A DNA stretch of 28,052 nt from an uncultured Arcobacter sp. (GTDB lineage: Bacteria > Campylobacterota > Campylobacteria > Campylobacterales > Arcobacteraceae), in assembly GCA_937860115.1 (NCBI GenBank), contig CALMBI010000237.1, positions 1 through 28,052 of the forward strand, read 5' to 3'. Below are positions 6,631-15,531 of this stretch, piece after piece. A model generated the notes under the pieces. The model had not been told where the DNA came from. It saw only the letters and a list, made by a program, of their open reading frames with translations, and ran no database searches. The translations under genes and the position numbers were made by a program. Numbering within the stretch: the stretch's first letter is position 1; every line of letters starts with the position of its first letter.

Positions 6631-8566
6631 TATTGTCTCTATCCATATCTTTTTTTTCTATATTTTTTTGTGGGATTTTAATTTTAAAATTTGCGCCAAG
6701 ATACTCTTTTCTAGCATAACTTAACAGTTCATTTTCAACACTCAAATCTCCACCCATATGAAGATTAATAAGCTCATATGAAGTATAAAGTCCCATCCCT
6801 GTACCTTGAGATTGGTGTTTTGTTGTGAAATATGGATCAAAAATTTTATCTTTAATTTCACTTGGGACTCCACCGCCATTATCATGAATACTAATCACAA
6901 TATTCTTATCTATTTGCTCCACTTTTATTTTTATTACTTTGATTTCACTCTCTTTTGACATAAGAATCTCAGAAGCATTTGTAACAATATTTAATACAAC
7001 TTGAGTCAATTCATTTTCAAATCCGAAAATATCTTCGATTAAAATTTCTCTTTCAATAATAATTGGAAGTGTTTTAAAAACATTATTATGAAGTTTTATA
7101 GCCATCTCAATCATATCAGAAGATTTAAAATATTTTTCATTTTTATCTGCACGAAAAAAGTTTGTAAAATCATCTATAGTACTAGATAAAAATTGTGCTG
7201 ATTCATTTATCTTATCCATTGAACTATGAAGTTTATCGTTTGTTAACATACCATATTCACTTTGGATACTAACACCTGTTGAGAGTGTTGAGATCATTGA
7301 GAGTGGTTGTCTCCATTGGTGAGCAATATTAGAGAGCATTTCACCCATCGATGCCATTTTTGACTGTTGGATAATAAGCTTCTCTTTATCTTTTGAAGCT
7401 GTGATATCTTGCAATGTTATAAGTAATTCATCGTCATTTAAATTTGCTATCGTTAAAAAGAAATAATATTTTTTTTGATTTTTTAATAGTTCAACTGTAT
7501 AAACTTTTTCATCTGATTTTCTTATAAAATCTATCCACCAAACTCCATCAACCATAAATGTTTTTTGATCTAAAGGGATATTATTGATCGATTCAAAATA
7601 TTCACAAACACATTTATGCTCTTTTTTAAAAGACTCAATCGAATTAAATTCAAAAAATTCAAAAAATGATCTATTTGCGCTTTGGATTATTTTACCATTT
7701 GTAACAATTATTATATTTGGATTTATATCTAAAATATTTTTAAGATAATTTTTCTCTTTATCGAGTTCTTTTGTACGTTTTTGAACTATTTTATCTAATG
7801 AACTATTGAGATACTCTAGTTTTACATTTTTAGTTTCAATCTTTTGCATAAATCGATACACAATATAAAGTAAAATAGAAAATACAATGAAAGTGATAAA
7901 ATACACTAAATAAAGTGTTGCATAAACTTTTGATTTTTCTTCTTCTAAAGGATATGTTGTCACAAGGACAGATCTCATGATCCCCACCTTCTCCCAAAAA
8001 CCATTTGTATCCCCATAATATTCCACAAGTCCTTTTGGAGCAATTGCAGGATCACTATGACATCTCATACACTCAGAAGTAGTCTTTTTAGTTCGTACTG
8101 CATATAGGAGATACTCTTTATCATCTTTTACTATTATAGATGAATAATTTTCAATTTTTGGATCTTTGTTCATTCTATCAAGGATCTCTTTTTCTAGAGG
8201 AGTTGCCAGATTTTGTGGATTTCTTGGATGAGACGAAGCAAATTTGATTTCAATAGGCTCTAAACCTTTTTGCTTTCTTTTTTCATTGTAGATATTATTA
8301 ATCATTTTTGCAGAAAAAGTAGAAGAAAGTAAAACAGGATGAAAATAATCTTTTGTAAGAGTACCATTCATTTGAAGATCATAGATCTCCTCTTTTTGAT
8401 AATTACTTACATAATCTCGTATAGAGTTGTAATTTACAAGGAGTTCTTCAATACTTTTTTCACTATTTGTTATAATAATCTCATTTGCTTTTTGGTAAAA
8501 GAAGTAGACAAGTACTAAAAATAAAATAATAAATACGGTAAAAATTGCTGAAAACTTTTTAAACAC
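6623..8566 (-). CDS. Membrane sensor histidine kinase with periplasmic DUF3365/Tll0287-like haem-binding domain
   Basis: A 647-residue sensor kinase. A transmembrane helix at about residues 7-25 is followed by a periplasmic region to about 214, which contains the c-type haem motif CMRCH (C166, C169, H170) and the DUF3365-like context (EYLLYAVRTKK, then GLVEYYGD). A second transmembrane helix lies at about 215-238, then a coiled linker, a PAS-like domain (about 275-390), the HisKA H-box HQWRQPLS (phospho-acceptor His416) and a HATPase domain with VVLNIVTNASE, DNGGGVP and FDPYFTTK plus GTGMGLYTS. The haem suggests sensing of redox state or a gaseous ligand, but the ligand is an inference. The start is GTG at 8566-8564 behind AAAGG. 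No response regulator lies beside it; the downstream partner is the tcdA-like gene, overlapping by 8 bases. Confidence 0.92.
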   Translation of the reverse strand: MFKKFSAIFTVFIILFLVLVYFFYQKANEIIITNSEKSIEELLVNYNSIRDYVSNYQKEEIYDLQMNGTLTKDYFHPVLLSSTFSAKMINNIYNEKRKQKGLEPIEIKFASSHPRNPQNLATPLEKEILDRMNKDPKIENYSSIIVKDDKEYLLYAVRTKKTTSECMRCHSDPAIAPKGLVEYYGDTNGFWEKVGIMRSVLVTTYPLEEEKSKVYATLYLVYFITFIVFSILLYIVYRFMQKIETKNVKLEYLNSSLDKIVQKRTKELDKEKNYLKNILDINPNIIIVTNGKIIQSANRSFFEFFEFNSIESFKKEHKCVCEYFESINNIPLDQKTFMVDGVWWIDFIRKSDEKVYTVELLKNQKKYYFFLTIANLNDDELLITLQDITASKDKEKLIIQQSKMASMGEMLSNIAHQWRQPLSMISTLSTGVSIQSEYGMLTNDKLHSSMDKINESAQFLSSTIDDFTNFFRADKNEKYFKSSDMIEMAIKLHNNVFKTLPIIIEREILIEDIFGFENELTQVVLNIVTNASEILMSKESEIKVIKIKVEQIDKNIVISIHDNGGGVPSEIKDKIFDPYFTTKHQSQGTGMGLYTSYELINLHMGGDLSVENELLSYARKEYLGANFKIKIPQKNIEKKDMDRDNNG

Positions 8567-8601
8567 TTTTAACCTTTTAGTTATAAAAAATATGATTTTT
8601 A

Positions 8602-8607
8602 ATTATA
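8602..8607 (-). promoter_or_regulatory. Candidate -10 element for the haem-motif kinase and tcdA
   Basis: The minus strand reads TGGTTATAAT, ending in consensus TATAAT about 36 bases upstream of the GTG start. It sits inside an imperfect inverted repeat with GTTATAA/TTATAAC arms (about 8580-8609) in the 82-bp gap after polA. That repeat might bind a regulator or help terminate polA transcripts. Confidence 0.4.
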
Positions 8608-8648
8608 ACCACTTTTAAAAAATAAAAAGATTAATTAAAAAAAGAAAA

Positions 8649-11357
8649 TTATTTTAAATCACCCCATGTTTGACCAATATTGACACTCACTTTAAGAGGA
8701 ACATTTAATTTATAGATCTCTTCCATGATCATTTTGATATCTTTTGTTATCTCATAGACATATTCATCTTTGATCTCAAAAATAAGTTCATCATGTATTT
8801 GAAGTAACATTTTTATATTTGGATTGTTTTTGTATTTTTTATAAATTTTAACCATTGAAAGCTTAATAAGATCAGCAGCACTCCCTTGAAAAACAGCATT
8901 AACTGCTTCTCTTAAATACGCAGCTTTAAGCATTGGTGTAGCATTTTTAAAATCAAATTTTCGCTTTCGTCCTATCAAAGTCGTGATATATCCTTTCTCC
9001 ATTGCTTCATCTTCTATGCTTGTCAAAAACTTTTTAATATCAGTAAAACTCTCAAAATATTTATCGATATAACTTTTTGCTTCTTTGCTAGTTATTCCTA
9101 AAGTATCACCTAGTTTTTTTGCACCCATTCCATATAAAAGTCCAAAGTTGATCGATTTTGCAATATTTCTTTTTTGCTCAGCTTCCACTTCCCCAAAAAT
9201 ATGAGTTGCGGTTCTAAGATGGATATCAGCTCCATCTAAAAACGCTTCACAGAGTGCTTTGTCTTGACTAAAATGTGCAAGCAATCTAAGCTCAATTTGA
9301 GAATAATCAACACTTACAAGTTGTGATCCAACCTCAGCTACAAATCCTTTTCGTATCTCTTTTCCAGCTTCACTTCTTACAGGAATATTTTGTAAATTTG
9401 GATTTTTACTACTAAGTCTTCCCGTAGCAGTCCCTGTTTGTAAAAACGAAGTATGGATTCTATGATCATCTGCACCACTTCCAAGCTCTAGTAGTGGTTC
9501 TATATAAGTACTTTGTAGTTTAAAAGCTTCACGATATTCTAAAAGTGTAGCTACTACAGGATGTGCATCTTTGAGACCCTCAAGCACCTGCTCATTTGTA
9601 CTATAGCCTGTTTGTGTTTTTTTAGCAGTTGGAAGTTTTAGATGTCCAAACAACACCTCACCTAATTGTTTTGGAGAATTGATATTGAAATTCATTCCAC
9701 TTTGTAAGTAAATATCATTTGTCAATTGTTCCAAAGTTGTTTTATTTGTATTTTTAAGATTTTCGAGTTTTTTTATATCTATTTTTATCCCATTTTCTTG
9801 CATATAACTAAGCACTTTAATAAATGGAAACTCCAACTCTTGTGAGATCTCAATAAGTTGTGGTTCCTCTTTAAAATCATTTTGGAATTTTTTGTAAAGA
9901 ATAAAACACATATAAGCATCTTCAGCTGCATATTTACAAGCTTCAGATAATTCTACATGGGAAAAGTCCTCCCCTTTTTTTACCACATCTTTAAATGCAA
10001 TCATCTCATGTGAAAAATGTTTTAACGCTAATTTATCAAGTCCAACAGGTTTATCACTCTCAAGCAACCAAGACATAATCATTGTATCTGCAAAAAGCTC
10101 TAATTCAAGAGCAAAATTATGTTTTATGATCTCATAATCATATTTGAAATTATGTACTACGAGTTTGTGATTATTTAAAATCTCCAAAGCTTTTTTTGCT
10201 ATCTCTATATTAATTTGTTCTGGAACACCCAAATAAAAATGCCCTACAGGTACATAATATGAGTATTTTTCATCAAAACAAAATGAAAATCCAACAATCT
10301 TCTCATGTAAACTATCAAGCCCCGTAGTCTCTGTATCAAATGCCACAATAGTATCTTTTGGGATACTATTTACAATCTCTAAAAGTTCTTTTGGATCTGT
10401 TACAAGTGTGTATTTAATATTGTGATCAACTTTGAGTGCAACCTCTTCTACTGCGACAAAATCTTTAGGGATAACTGTTTTATAACTTGTCCCCTCTTTT
10501 TGCACTTTATTGATAATATTATGCATATCATAACCTCGTAAGATATCGGCTACTTGTAAGATAGGATTCTCTATTGGGAGCCCCATATCTTCTAAAAGAC
10601 AAGAGAACTCATCAAACGTGATACATTCAGGATGTAAAGTCACAAGTTGTTTGCTGATAAATGCTAGATCTCTATTCTCTTCTAAAAGTGCTCTCCATCT
10701 TGGTTTTTCCACTTTATCAAGATTTGCATACAAATTTTCAATTGTATTAAATTCACTAATCAAACTCATCGCAGTCTTCGCTCCAACCCCTTTAACACCA
10801 GGCACATTATCTGCACTGTCTCCAAGTAATGCTTGATAATCTGTAAATTGTGAAGGTTGAACACCATATTTTGTAAAACACTCATTTTTTGTTACTTGTT
10901 TTTTATTGATAGGATCAAACATAAAAGTTGTATCATCTATCAGTTGGTAAAGGTCCTTATCGTGACTTACAATTTGTACTTTTATATTATTTTTTTTCGC
11001 ATCAAGACACAATGAAGCGATAATATCATCTGCTTCATATCCCACTTTTGAAGCTGTTACAAATCCCATTTTTTCTATCAAATCGATCACTACAGGAAGT
11101 TGTATTCTAAGATCTTCAGGAGCTTCTGGACGATGTGCTTTATACTCATTGTAGATCTCTTTTCTAAAACTATCCCCTTTACTATCAAGTGCAAAAATAA
11201 TATAATCAGTCTGAAAATCTTTCCCAATCCCTGCAATAAAATTCATAAATCCAGTGATCATTCCAGTTGGAAAACCACTTTTTGATTTGAGTGGTGGCAA
11301 TGCAAAATAACTTCGAAATAAAAATCCAAATGTATCTATGATTGTAAGTGTTTTCAA
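8649..11357 (-). CDS. polA: DNA polymerase I
   Basis: Family A polymerase for Okazaki-fragment processing and repair. The N-terminal 5'-3' exonuclease domain is seen (TIIDTFGFLFRSYFALPP, YEADDIIASL, LLGDSADNVPGVKGVGAKTA). A 3'-5' exonuclease domain with intact FDTETTGLD indicates proofreading capacity. The polymerase domain shows SVDYSQIELRLLAHFS (motif A), NIAKSINFGLLYGMG (motif B, O-helix) and QIHDELIFEI (motif C). I chose TTG at 11357-11355, giving about 902 residues beginning with KTLTIIDTF, because AAGGAA lies six bases upstream and the exonuclease family begins right there. The frame stays open back to 11462, but those 35 residues do not resemble any PolA N-terminus. It is divergent from the next histidine kinase. 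Confidence 0.97.
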   Translation of the reverse strand: MKTLTIIDTFGFLFRSYFALPPLKSKSGFPTGMITGFMNFIAGIGKDFQTDYIIFALDSKGDSFRKEIYNEYKAHRPEAPEDLRIQLPVVIDLIEKMGFVTASKVGYEADDIIASLCLDAKKNNIKVQIVSHDKDLYQLIDDTTFMFDPINKKQVTKNECFTKYGVQPSQFTDYQALLGDSADNVPGVKGVGAKTAMSLISEFNTIENLYANLDKVEKPRWRALLEENRDLAFISKQLVTLHPECITFDEFSCLLEDMGLPIENPILQVADILRGYDMHNIINKVQKEGTSYKTVIPKDFVAVEEVALKVDHNIKYTLVTDPKELLEIVNSIPKDTIVAFDTETTGLDSLHEKIVGFSFCFDEKYSYYVPVGHFYLGVPEQINIEIAKKALEILNNHKLVVHNFKYDYEIIKHNFALELELFADTMIMSWLLESDKPVGLDKLALKHFSHEMIAFKDVVKKGEDFSHVELSEACKYAAEDAYMCFILYKKFQNDFKEEPQLIEISQELEFPFIKVLSYMQENGIKIDIKKLENLKNTNKTTLEQLTNDIYLQSGMNFNINSPKQLGEVLFGHLKLPTAKKTQTGYSTNEQVLEGLKDAHPVVATLLEYREAFKLQSTYIEPLLELGSGADDHRIHTSFLQTGTATGRLSSKNPNLQNIPVRSEAGKEIRKGFVAEVGSQLVSVDYSQIELRLLAHFSQDKALCEAFLDGADIHLRTATHIFGEVEAEQKRNIAKSINFGLLYGMGAKKLGDTLGITSKEAKSYIDKYFESFTDIKKFLTSIEDEAMEKGYITTLIGRKRKFDFKNATPMLKAAYLREAVNAVFQGSAADLIKLSMVKIYKKYKNNPNIKMLLQIHDELIFEIKDEYVYEITKDIKMIMEEIYKLNVPLKVSVNIGQTWGDLK

Positions 11358-11379
11358 ATTTGATTTCCTTTTTTGTTCT

Positions 11380-11385
11380 AGTATA
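11380..11385 (-). promoter_or_regulatory. Candidate -10 element for polA
   Basis: The minus strand reads TATACT about 23 bases upstream of the chosen TTG start, with ACTATAAAT just before it as an alternative. Either would give a short leader containing the AAGGAA binding site. Confidence 0.3.
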
Positions 11386-11446
11386 TTTATAGTATCAAAT
11401 ATTCTTTTACACTCTCCTTGTTTCAAATTTTTTAAGATTAATATGT

Positions 11447-11452
11447 TAGAAT
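11447..11452 (+). promoter_or_regulatory. Candidate extended -10 element for the kinase-kdsB-GGDEF operon
   Basis: TGTTAGAAT, with TG at 11444-11445 and TAGAAT at 11447-11452, about 28 bases upstream of the GTG start at 11480. It is the best promoter-like match on the plus strand of this divergent gap. Confidence 0.4.
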
Positions 11453-11479
11453 CTTTAGACAAAAATGCAAAGGTGATTG

Positions 11480-12937
11480 GTGGAAAACAACTCAGCTACT
11501 ACAGAAGCTTTAAAAAACCAAAACAATATTTTAAAAGAGATGATCAATGGTTCATGGAATGCTATTGGTATTATCGATCTTGAAACAAGTTTTAAATATA
11601 TCAATAAAGCCTTTTCACCATTTTTTGGCTACAGTGAATCTGAACTTCTTACTATGAAACTTATAGATCTCATTCTTCCAAAAGAGAAAGATCCTTTTTT
11701 AAATCTCCTCAAAGAGAACCTTACAAATGAATATCAAAATAGAATCGCCATAGGATGTCTAAGAAAAGATAATAGTCTTGTGTATCTTGAAGTTTTTATC
11801 AAACTCATGAGCAACAAAAAAAACTTTGTTATCAATGCAAATGATATCACTATAGATATCGCAGAAAAAAAACTAATCAACCAATTTATTATCCAATTTC
11901 ATATTGATAGAGATGGGAATATCACAAAAGCAAGTGATGCATTTTATAAAATTTCTGGATTTTCGTATGAACAACTCATCTACACTTCATATGCAAAACT
12001 AATCAGTCCAAAAACAGATAAAGAGGTGATTGTAAATTTTATAGAGAGTATAAAAAAAGGGAAAAATTGGAATGGAGATCTTGTTTTAAATAAAGCAGAT
12101 GGGTCTGTTTTTTATGTGAATTTAGCTTGTAAACAAGTAAAAAATAAATATGGTGATGTTGTTGGTCATGATGCTGTTATGATGGATATGACAAGTGAAT
12201 TAACACTCCAAAAAAATAAAGATATGCTTCAAGAAAAATTAGTCGATGAAGAGGAAAAACTAGCTATCATGACAGAAACTATGAGAACTGTTGCACATGA
12301 ATGGAGACAACCACTCAATATCATCTCACTTGAGGCGCAAGGGCTTGCTTTTGAACTAGATTTTACAGATAATTTTGATAAAAACTATATCAAAGAGAGA
12401 CTTGAAAGTATCTCTGCTAGTACAGAAAAGCTCTCAAATATTATCAATAATTTTCAATCAGTTACAGAACTTCGTGGAAGTAAGAAAAAAAGAACTATCA
12501 AAGATATCTTCCTTGATGCAATTCAGATATCTGATTTGTATGAAAAAGAGTTTATTCATGAAGAGCATTTGGAGACAAAAAGTTTTAGAACATATCCAAA
12601 AGAGCTTGCAACTGCATTATCTACTATTTTAGTCAATGCGAAAGATCAAGTACAAAAAATAGATCATGGCAAAATAAATATCAAAACATACGAAAAAAAC
12701 AATCAAATCATCTGTGAAATATCAAACAACGGAGGGGAAATCCCAGCTGATATTATTGATAAGATTTTTACACCTTATTTTAGTACGAAAGAGGAAAGAA
12801 ATGGTATTGGACTAAGTCTTTACACTTGTAAAATTATTATAGAACTCCATCTCAAAGGGAAAATTGAGGCAAAAAATTTAGATAAAGATTGGGTATTATT
12901 TACAGTAACCCTACCAATAGGAGCATTAGAAGAATGA
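11480..12937 (+). CDS. Cytoplasmic PAS-PAS sensor histidine kinase
   Basis: A 485-residue soluble kinase with no transmembrane helix. PAS1 covers about residues 20-130 (WNAIGIIDLETSFKYINKAF, FGYSESELL), PAS2 about 135-245 (KISGFSYEQL, NGDLVLNKADGSVFYVN). The HisKA H-box is HEWRQPLN with His273, a Q-to-E variant of the HQWRQPL seen elsewhere here. The HATPase domain shows ALSTILVNAKDQ, SNNGGEIP and FTPYFSTKEERNGIGLSLYTC. I prefer GTG at 11480 as start because AAAGG sits six bases upstream; TTG at 11477 is one codon earlier. Its TGA overlaps the kdsB ATG (ATGA), and a REC-PAS-GGDEF regulator follows kdsB, so the likely cognate output is cyclic-di-GMP synthesis. Confidence 0.92.
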   Translation: MENNSATTEALKNQNNILKEMINGSWNAIGIIDLETSFKYINKAFSPFFGYSESELLTMKLIDLILPKEKDPFLNLLKENLTNEYQNRIAIGCLRKDNSLVYLEVFIKLMSNKKNFVINANDITIDIAEKKLINQFIIQFHIDRDGNITKASDAFYKISGFSYEQLIYTSYAKLISPKTDKEVIVNFIESIKKGKNWNGDLVLNKADGSVFYVNLACKQVKNKYGDVVGHDAVMMDMTSELTLQKNKDMLQEKLVDEEEKLAIMTETMRTVAHEWRQPLNIISLEAQGLAFELDFTDNFDKNYIKERLESISASTEKLSNIINNFQSVTELRGSKKKRTIKDIFLDAIQISDLYEKEFIHEEHLETKSFRTYPKELATALSTILVNAKDQVQKIDHGKINIKTYEKNNQIICEISNNGGEIPADIIDKIFTPYFSTKEERNGIGLSLYTCKIIIELHLKGKIEAKNLDKDWVLFTVTLPIGALEE

Positions 12938-13653
12938 TTATTATACCAGCAAGACTCAAAAGTAGTCGATTTGAAAACAAAATTTTAGCAGATATTTTAG
13001 GGCTTCCTATGGTGATTAGAACAGCAAAAAGAGTAGCAAATCTTGATGATGTAGTGATCGCAACTGATTCACAAGAAGTGATTGATATCGCAACTAGTTA
13101 CAATATTAAAGCTGTTATGACAAGTGATTCTCATCAAAGTGGAACCGATAGAATCAATGAAGCTTCAAATATTTTAGGGCTCTGTGATGATGAAGTAATT
13201 ATCAATGTACAAGCTGATGAGCCTTTTATTGAGCCTGAAGTTGTTCAAGCAGTGATAGATAGAGTAAAATCATCTCAAGAGACTTTTACTATGGTAAGCC
13301 TTTATAAAGAGATCAATAGTGAACTTGCTGATGATCCAAATCATGTAAAAGTAGTCGTAGATAATGATGGATACGCAATCTACTTCTCAAGAAGTAAAAT
13401 CCCATACAACAGAGATCATTATACAAATGTAAGTTATTTTGGACATTTAGGAATCTACGGATTTACAAAAAAAAGTCTTAATCAATTTTGCTCTTTTGCC
13501 CCTTCACATTTAGAAAATATTGAAAAATTAGAGCAACTCAGAGCGATCTCTTGTGGGAAAAAAATAGCAATGGTAAAAGTAGAATCAAGAAGTTTTGGAA
13601 TAGACACAAAAGAGGATCTTGCAAATGCACTATGCATATTTGCCAAAGAATAA
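12934..13653 (+). CDS. kdsB: 3-deoxy-manno-octulosonate cytidylyltransferase (CMP-Kdo synthetase)
   Basis: Activates Kdo with CTP for the lipopolysaccharide inner core; cytoplasmic. The N-terminal nucleotide-binding motif IIIPARLKSSRFENKIL, the ATDSQEV segment, SDSHQSGTDRINEA and INVQADEPFI are classic KdsB signatures. The 239-residue length is typical. The start is ATG at 12934, overlapping the kinase stop as ATGA; the longer frame from 12889 lies within kinase coding sequence and precedes the conserved N-terminus. It sits between a histidine kinase and a response regulator gene with tight spacing (overlap upstream, 10 bases downstream), so this essential envelope gene shares transcription with a signalling pair. 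Confidence 0.96.
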   Translation: MIIIPARLKSSRFENKILADILGLPMVIRTAKRVANLDDVVIATDSQEVIDIATSYNIKAVMTSDSHQSGTDRINEASNILGLCDDEVIINVQADEPFIEPEVVQAVIDRVKSSQETFTMVSLYKEINSELADDPNHVKVVVDNDGYAIYFSRSKIPYNRDHYTNVSYFGHLGIYGFTKKSLNQFCSFAPSHLENIEKLEQLRAISCGKKIAMVKVESRSFGIDTKEDLANALCIFAKE

Positions 13654-13663
13654 TGGATAAACT

Positions 13664-14989
13664 ATGACAAAAAATGAAATTGAACTTTTAAGTAACCTTA
13701 AAATTCTTTATGTAGAAGATGAGCTTGATATCCAAAATATCACTGCTGATGTATTAAGAAGTGTTTGTAAAGAGATTGTATGTGCCGAAAATGGTGTTGA
13801 AGCATTAGAACAATTTGATACTCATGGGGATTTTGACTTAATTGTAACAGATATCAATATGCCAAAAATGGATGGTATCACTCTTATTAAAAAAATCAGA
13901 GAGAAAGATTCAACTTTTCCTATCACTATCACCACAGCACACACTGAAGTACACTTTTTACAAGATTCAATCGATCTTGGAGTAAATGGGTATACTTTAA
14001 AACCAATCGATCTAAAAAAACTTATGATCACTATAGCTAAAGCAGCAGACGCTAGGGTACTTCGAAAACAACTTGAAAAATTGAATGCAAGTCTTATCCA
14101 AAGAGTAAAAGAACAAACTTATGAACTAAACTCTATTTTAGATTCTCAAGATAGTCTCATAGCTGTATCTGATGGAAATGGTATCCATACTATAAATAAA
14201 CGATTTTTAGATTTTCTTGGTCTTAGTTCACTAGATGAACTCAAAGAAAAAATCGGATCAATTTGTAATATTTTCATAAAAGAGGATGGGTACTATTTTA
14301 CAAATAGTATCGATGAGATGTGTTGTGTTTCACAAATCAATCTTACTACAAATACAGATATGTTTGTAAAAATGAAAAATGCAAATGGGATAGCTTTCAT
14401 TTTCAAGCTTAATATTTCTATATATGAATACAATGGGAAACACTTTATTTTATCCCTAAGTGATATTACAACACTAAAATCGCAATCTGATCTTTTGCAA
14501 TATCAAGCAAATCATGATTCACTTACAAATCTTTATAATAGACAATATTTTAATGGCTTTTTAAAAACAGAACTCAATCGTGCTATAAGATACAACCATC
14601 CATTTACATTAGCAATGTTTGATATCGATCATTTTAAAAATATCAATGATACTTATGGTCACGATGTAGGTGATGAAGTGCTTAAATCTATCTCTGATCT
14701 TGTTAAAAATCATTCAAGAGATACTGATATTGTAGCTCGTTGGGGTGGTGAAGAGTTTATGATCTTACTTGCTGAAACAAGTATCAATATAGCTATAAGT
14801 AAAATAGAACAATTTAGGATACTTATCAAAGAAACAAAACTCTCTTCTAAACTGACAACACCAGTAACTGTAAGTTTTGGTATCACTCAATTTTTACCCA
14901 ATGATACTCTAATAGAGATTTTAAAACGAGTTGATATTGCACTTTACCAAGCAAAAAACAATGGAAGAGATCAAATTATTCAGATCTAA
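13664..14989 (+). CDS. Response regulator diguanylate cyclase, REC-PAS-GGDEF
   Basis: A 441-residue regulator. The receiver domain (residues 12-125) has acidic residues in YVEDE, phospho-acceptor Asp63 in VTDINMPKMDG, and the conserved Lys in LKPID. A PAS-like domain spans about 145-275 (VSDGNGIHTINKRFLDFLG, FILSLSDITTLKSQ). The GGDEF domain has DSLTNLYNRQYF, FDIDHFKNINDTYGHDVGDEV and an intact GGEEF at 361-365, so it should make cyclic-di-GMP. RDTD at 352-355, five residues before GGEEF, is an RxxD inhibitory site, implying product feedback. It starts 10 bases after kdsB and is probably phosphorylated by the kinase upstream of kdsB. A small hairpin overlaps its stop. Confidence 0.94.
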   Translation: MTKNEIELLSNLKILYVEDELDIQNITADVLRSVCKEIVCAENGVEALEQFDTHGDFDLIVTDINMPKMDGITLIKKIREKDSTFPITITTAHTEVHFLQDSIDLGVNGYTLKPIDLKKLMITIAKAADARVLRKQLEKLNASLIQRVKEQTYELNSILDSQDSLIAVSDGNGIHTINKRFLDFLGLSSLDELKEKIGSICNIFIKEDGYYFTNSIDEMCCVSQINLTTNTDMFVKMKNANGIAFIFKLNISIYEYNGKHFILSLSDITTLKSQSDLLQYQANHDSLTNLYNRQYFNGFLKTELNRAIRYNHPFTLAMFDIDHFKNINDTYGHDVGDEVLKSISDLVKNHSRDTDIVARWGGEEFMILLAETSINIAISKIEQFRILIKETKLSSKLTTPVTVSFGITQFLPNDTLIEILKRVDIALYQAKNNGRDQIIQI

Positions 14990-15005
14990 ATGAGATCTTA
15001 TTTTT
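14982..15005 (+). terminator. Candidate intrinsic terminator after the GGDEF regulator
   Basis: AGATCT (14982-14987) and AGATCT (14993-14998) pair around a 5-base loop and are followed by TATTTTT. The stem is short (6 bp) and includes the stop codon, so it may be weak. It sits between convergent genes. Confidence 0.45.
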
Positions 15006-15531
15006 AATCTCGTAAATTATGTCCTGCTTTTTTTATAAAATAAACCTCACCAAATTCTCTAAAAAATTCTAAAGCCTTATATGAGTCTATTATCTTATCT
15101 TCTCCACCAAGATAGATCTCTATAAAAATATTTCTATCAACTATTTTTTGCATCTTCTCTTTTGTCCACTTATAATACAAAAGATCACTTAGTTCCTCAA
15201 ATGTTCCCATTTGAAAATATCTCTCTTTATCGTTGATTTCAAATCCACAATTTTTTAAAAAATTATCACAATAAGTTTGGGGGTCTTTTTTAAAAAACAT
15301 CAACTGCATTCGTTTGAATTTTTCATCTTTATCATTAAAAAATGCAGGAGAAAAAAGCTGGATTTTATCGATTCTTTTTTGTAAAATTCCTTTATCATAA
15401 GTTCCATTAATGATATTTTCTACAAGCTTTATAGCACCATAACTAAATCCGCTTGCAACCACATCACTTTTGATCCGATACTCATCAAATATCTCACTCT
15501 CATTTGTTAATGAAAAACCACTAAAATACAA
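15004..15531 (-). CDS. bioV: Pimeloyl-ACP methyl ester esterase, BioV type
   Basis: A short alpha/beta hydrolase (175 residues) that in Helicobacter frees pimeloyl-ACP from its methyl ester to start biotin synthesis, substituting for BioH. The N-terminus YFSGFSLTNES, the nucleophile motif GFSYG (Ser30), the QLMFFKKDPQTYCDNF segment and the C-terminal AGHNL with His171 resemble my recollection of Helicobacter BioV; Asp145 in GGEDKIID is the probable acid. The start is TTG at 15531-15529, inside the end of the FtsH-like gene (11-base overlap) behind AAGGAT, indicating translational coupling. No other bio genes are in the window. The call rests on remembered family similarity, not on a search. 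Confidence 0.82.
   Translation of the reverse strand: MYFSGFSLTNESEIFDEYRIKSDVVASGFSYGAIKLVENIINGTYDKGILQKRIDKIQLFSPAFFNDKDEKFKRMQLMFFKKDPQTYCDNFLKNCGFEINDKERYFQMGTFEELSDLLYYKWTKEKMQKIVDRNIFIEIYLGGEDKIIDSYKALEFFREFGEVYFIKKAGHNLRD

Noticed and set aside
11358..11462. N-terminal extension of polA to 11462
   Set aside because: The 35 extra residues do not resemble a PolA N-terminus. The TTG at 11357 has AAGGAA at good spacing and begins exactly at the conserved exonuclease strand.
12889..12933. Upstream start for kdsB at 12889
   Set aside because: This stretch is coding sequence of the histidine kinase in another frame, and the KdsB family begins at the IIIPARL motif just after the ATG at 12934.
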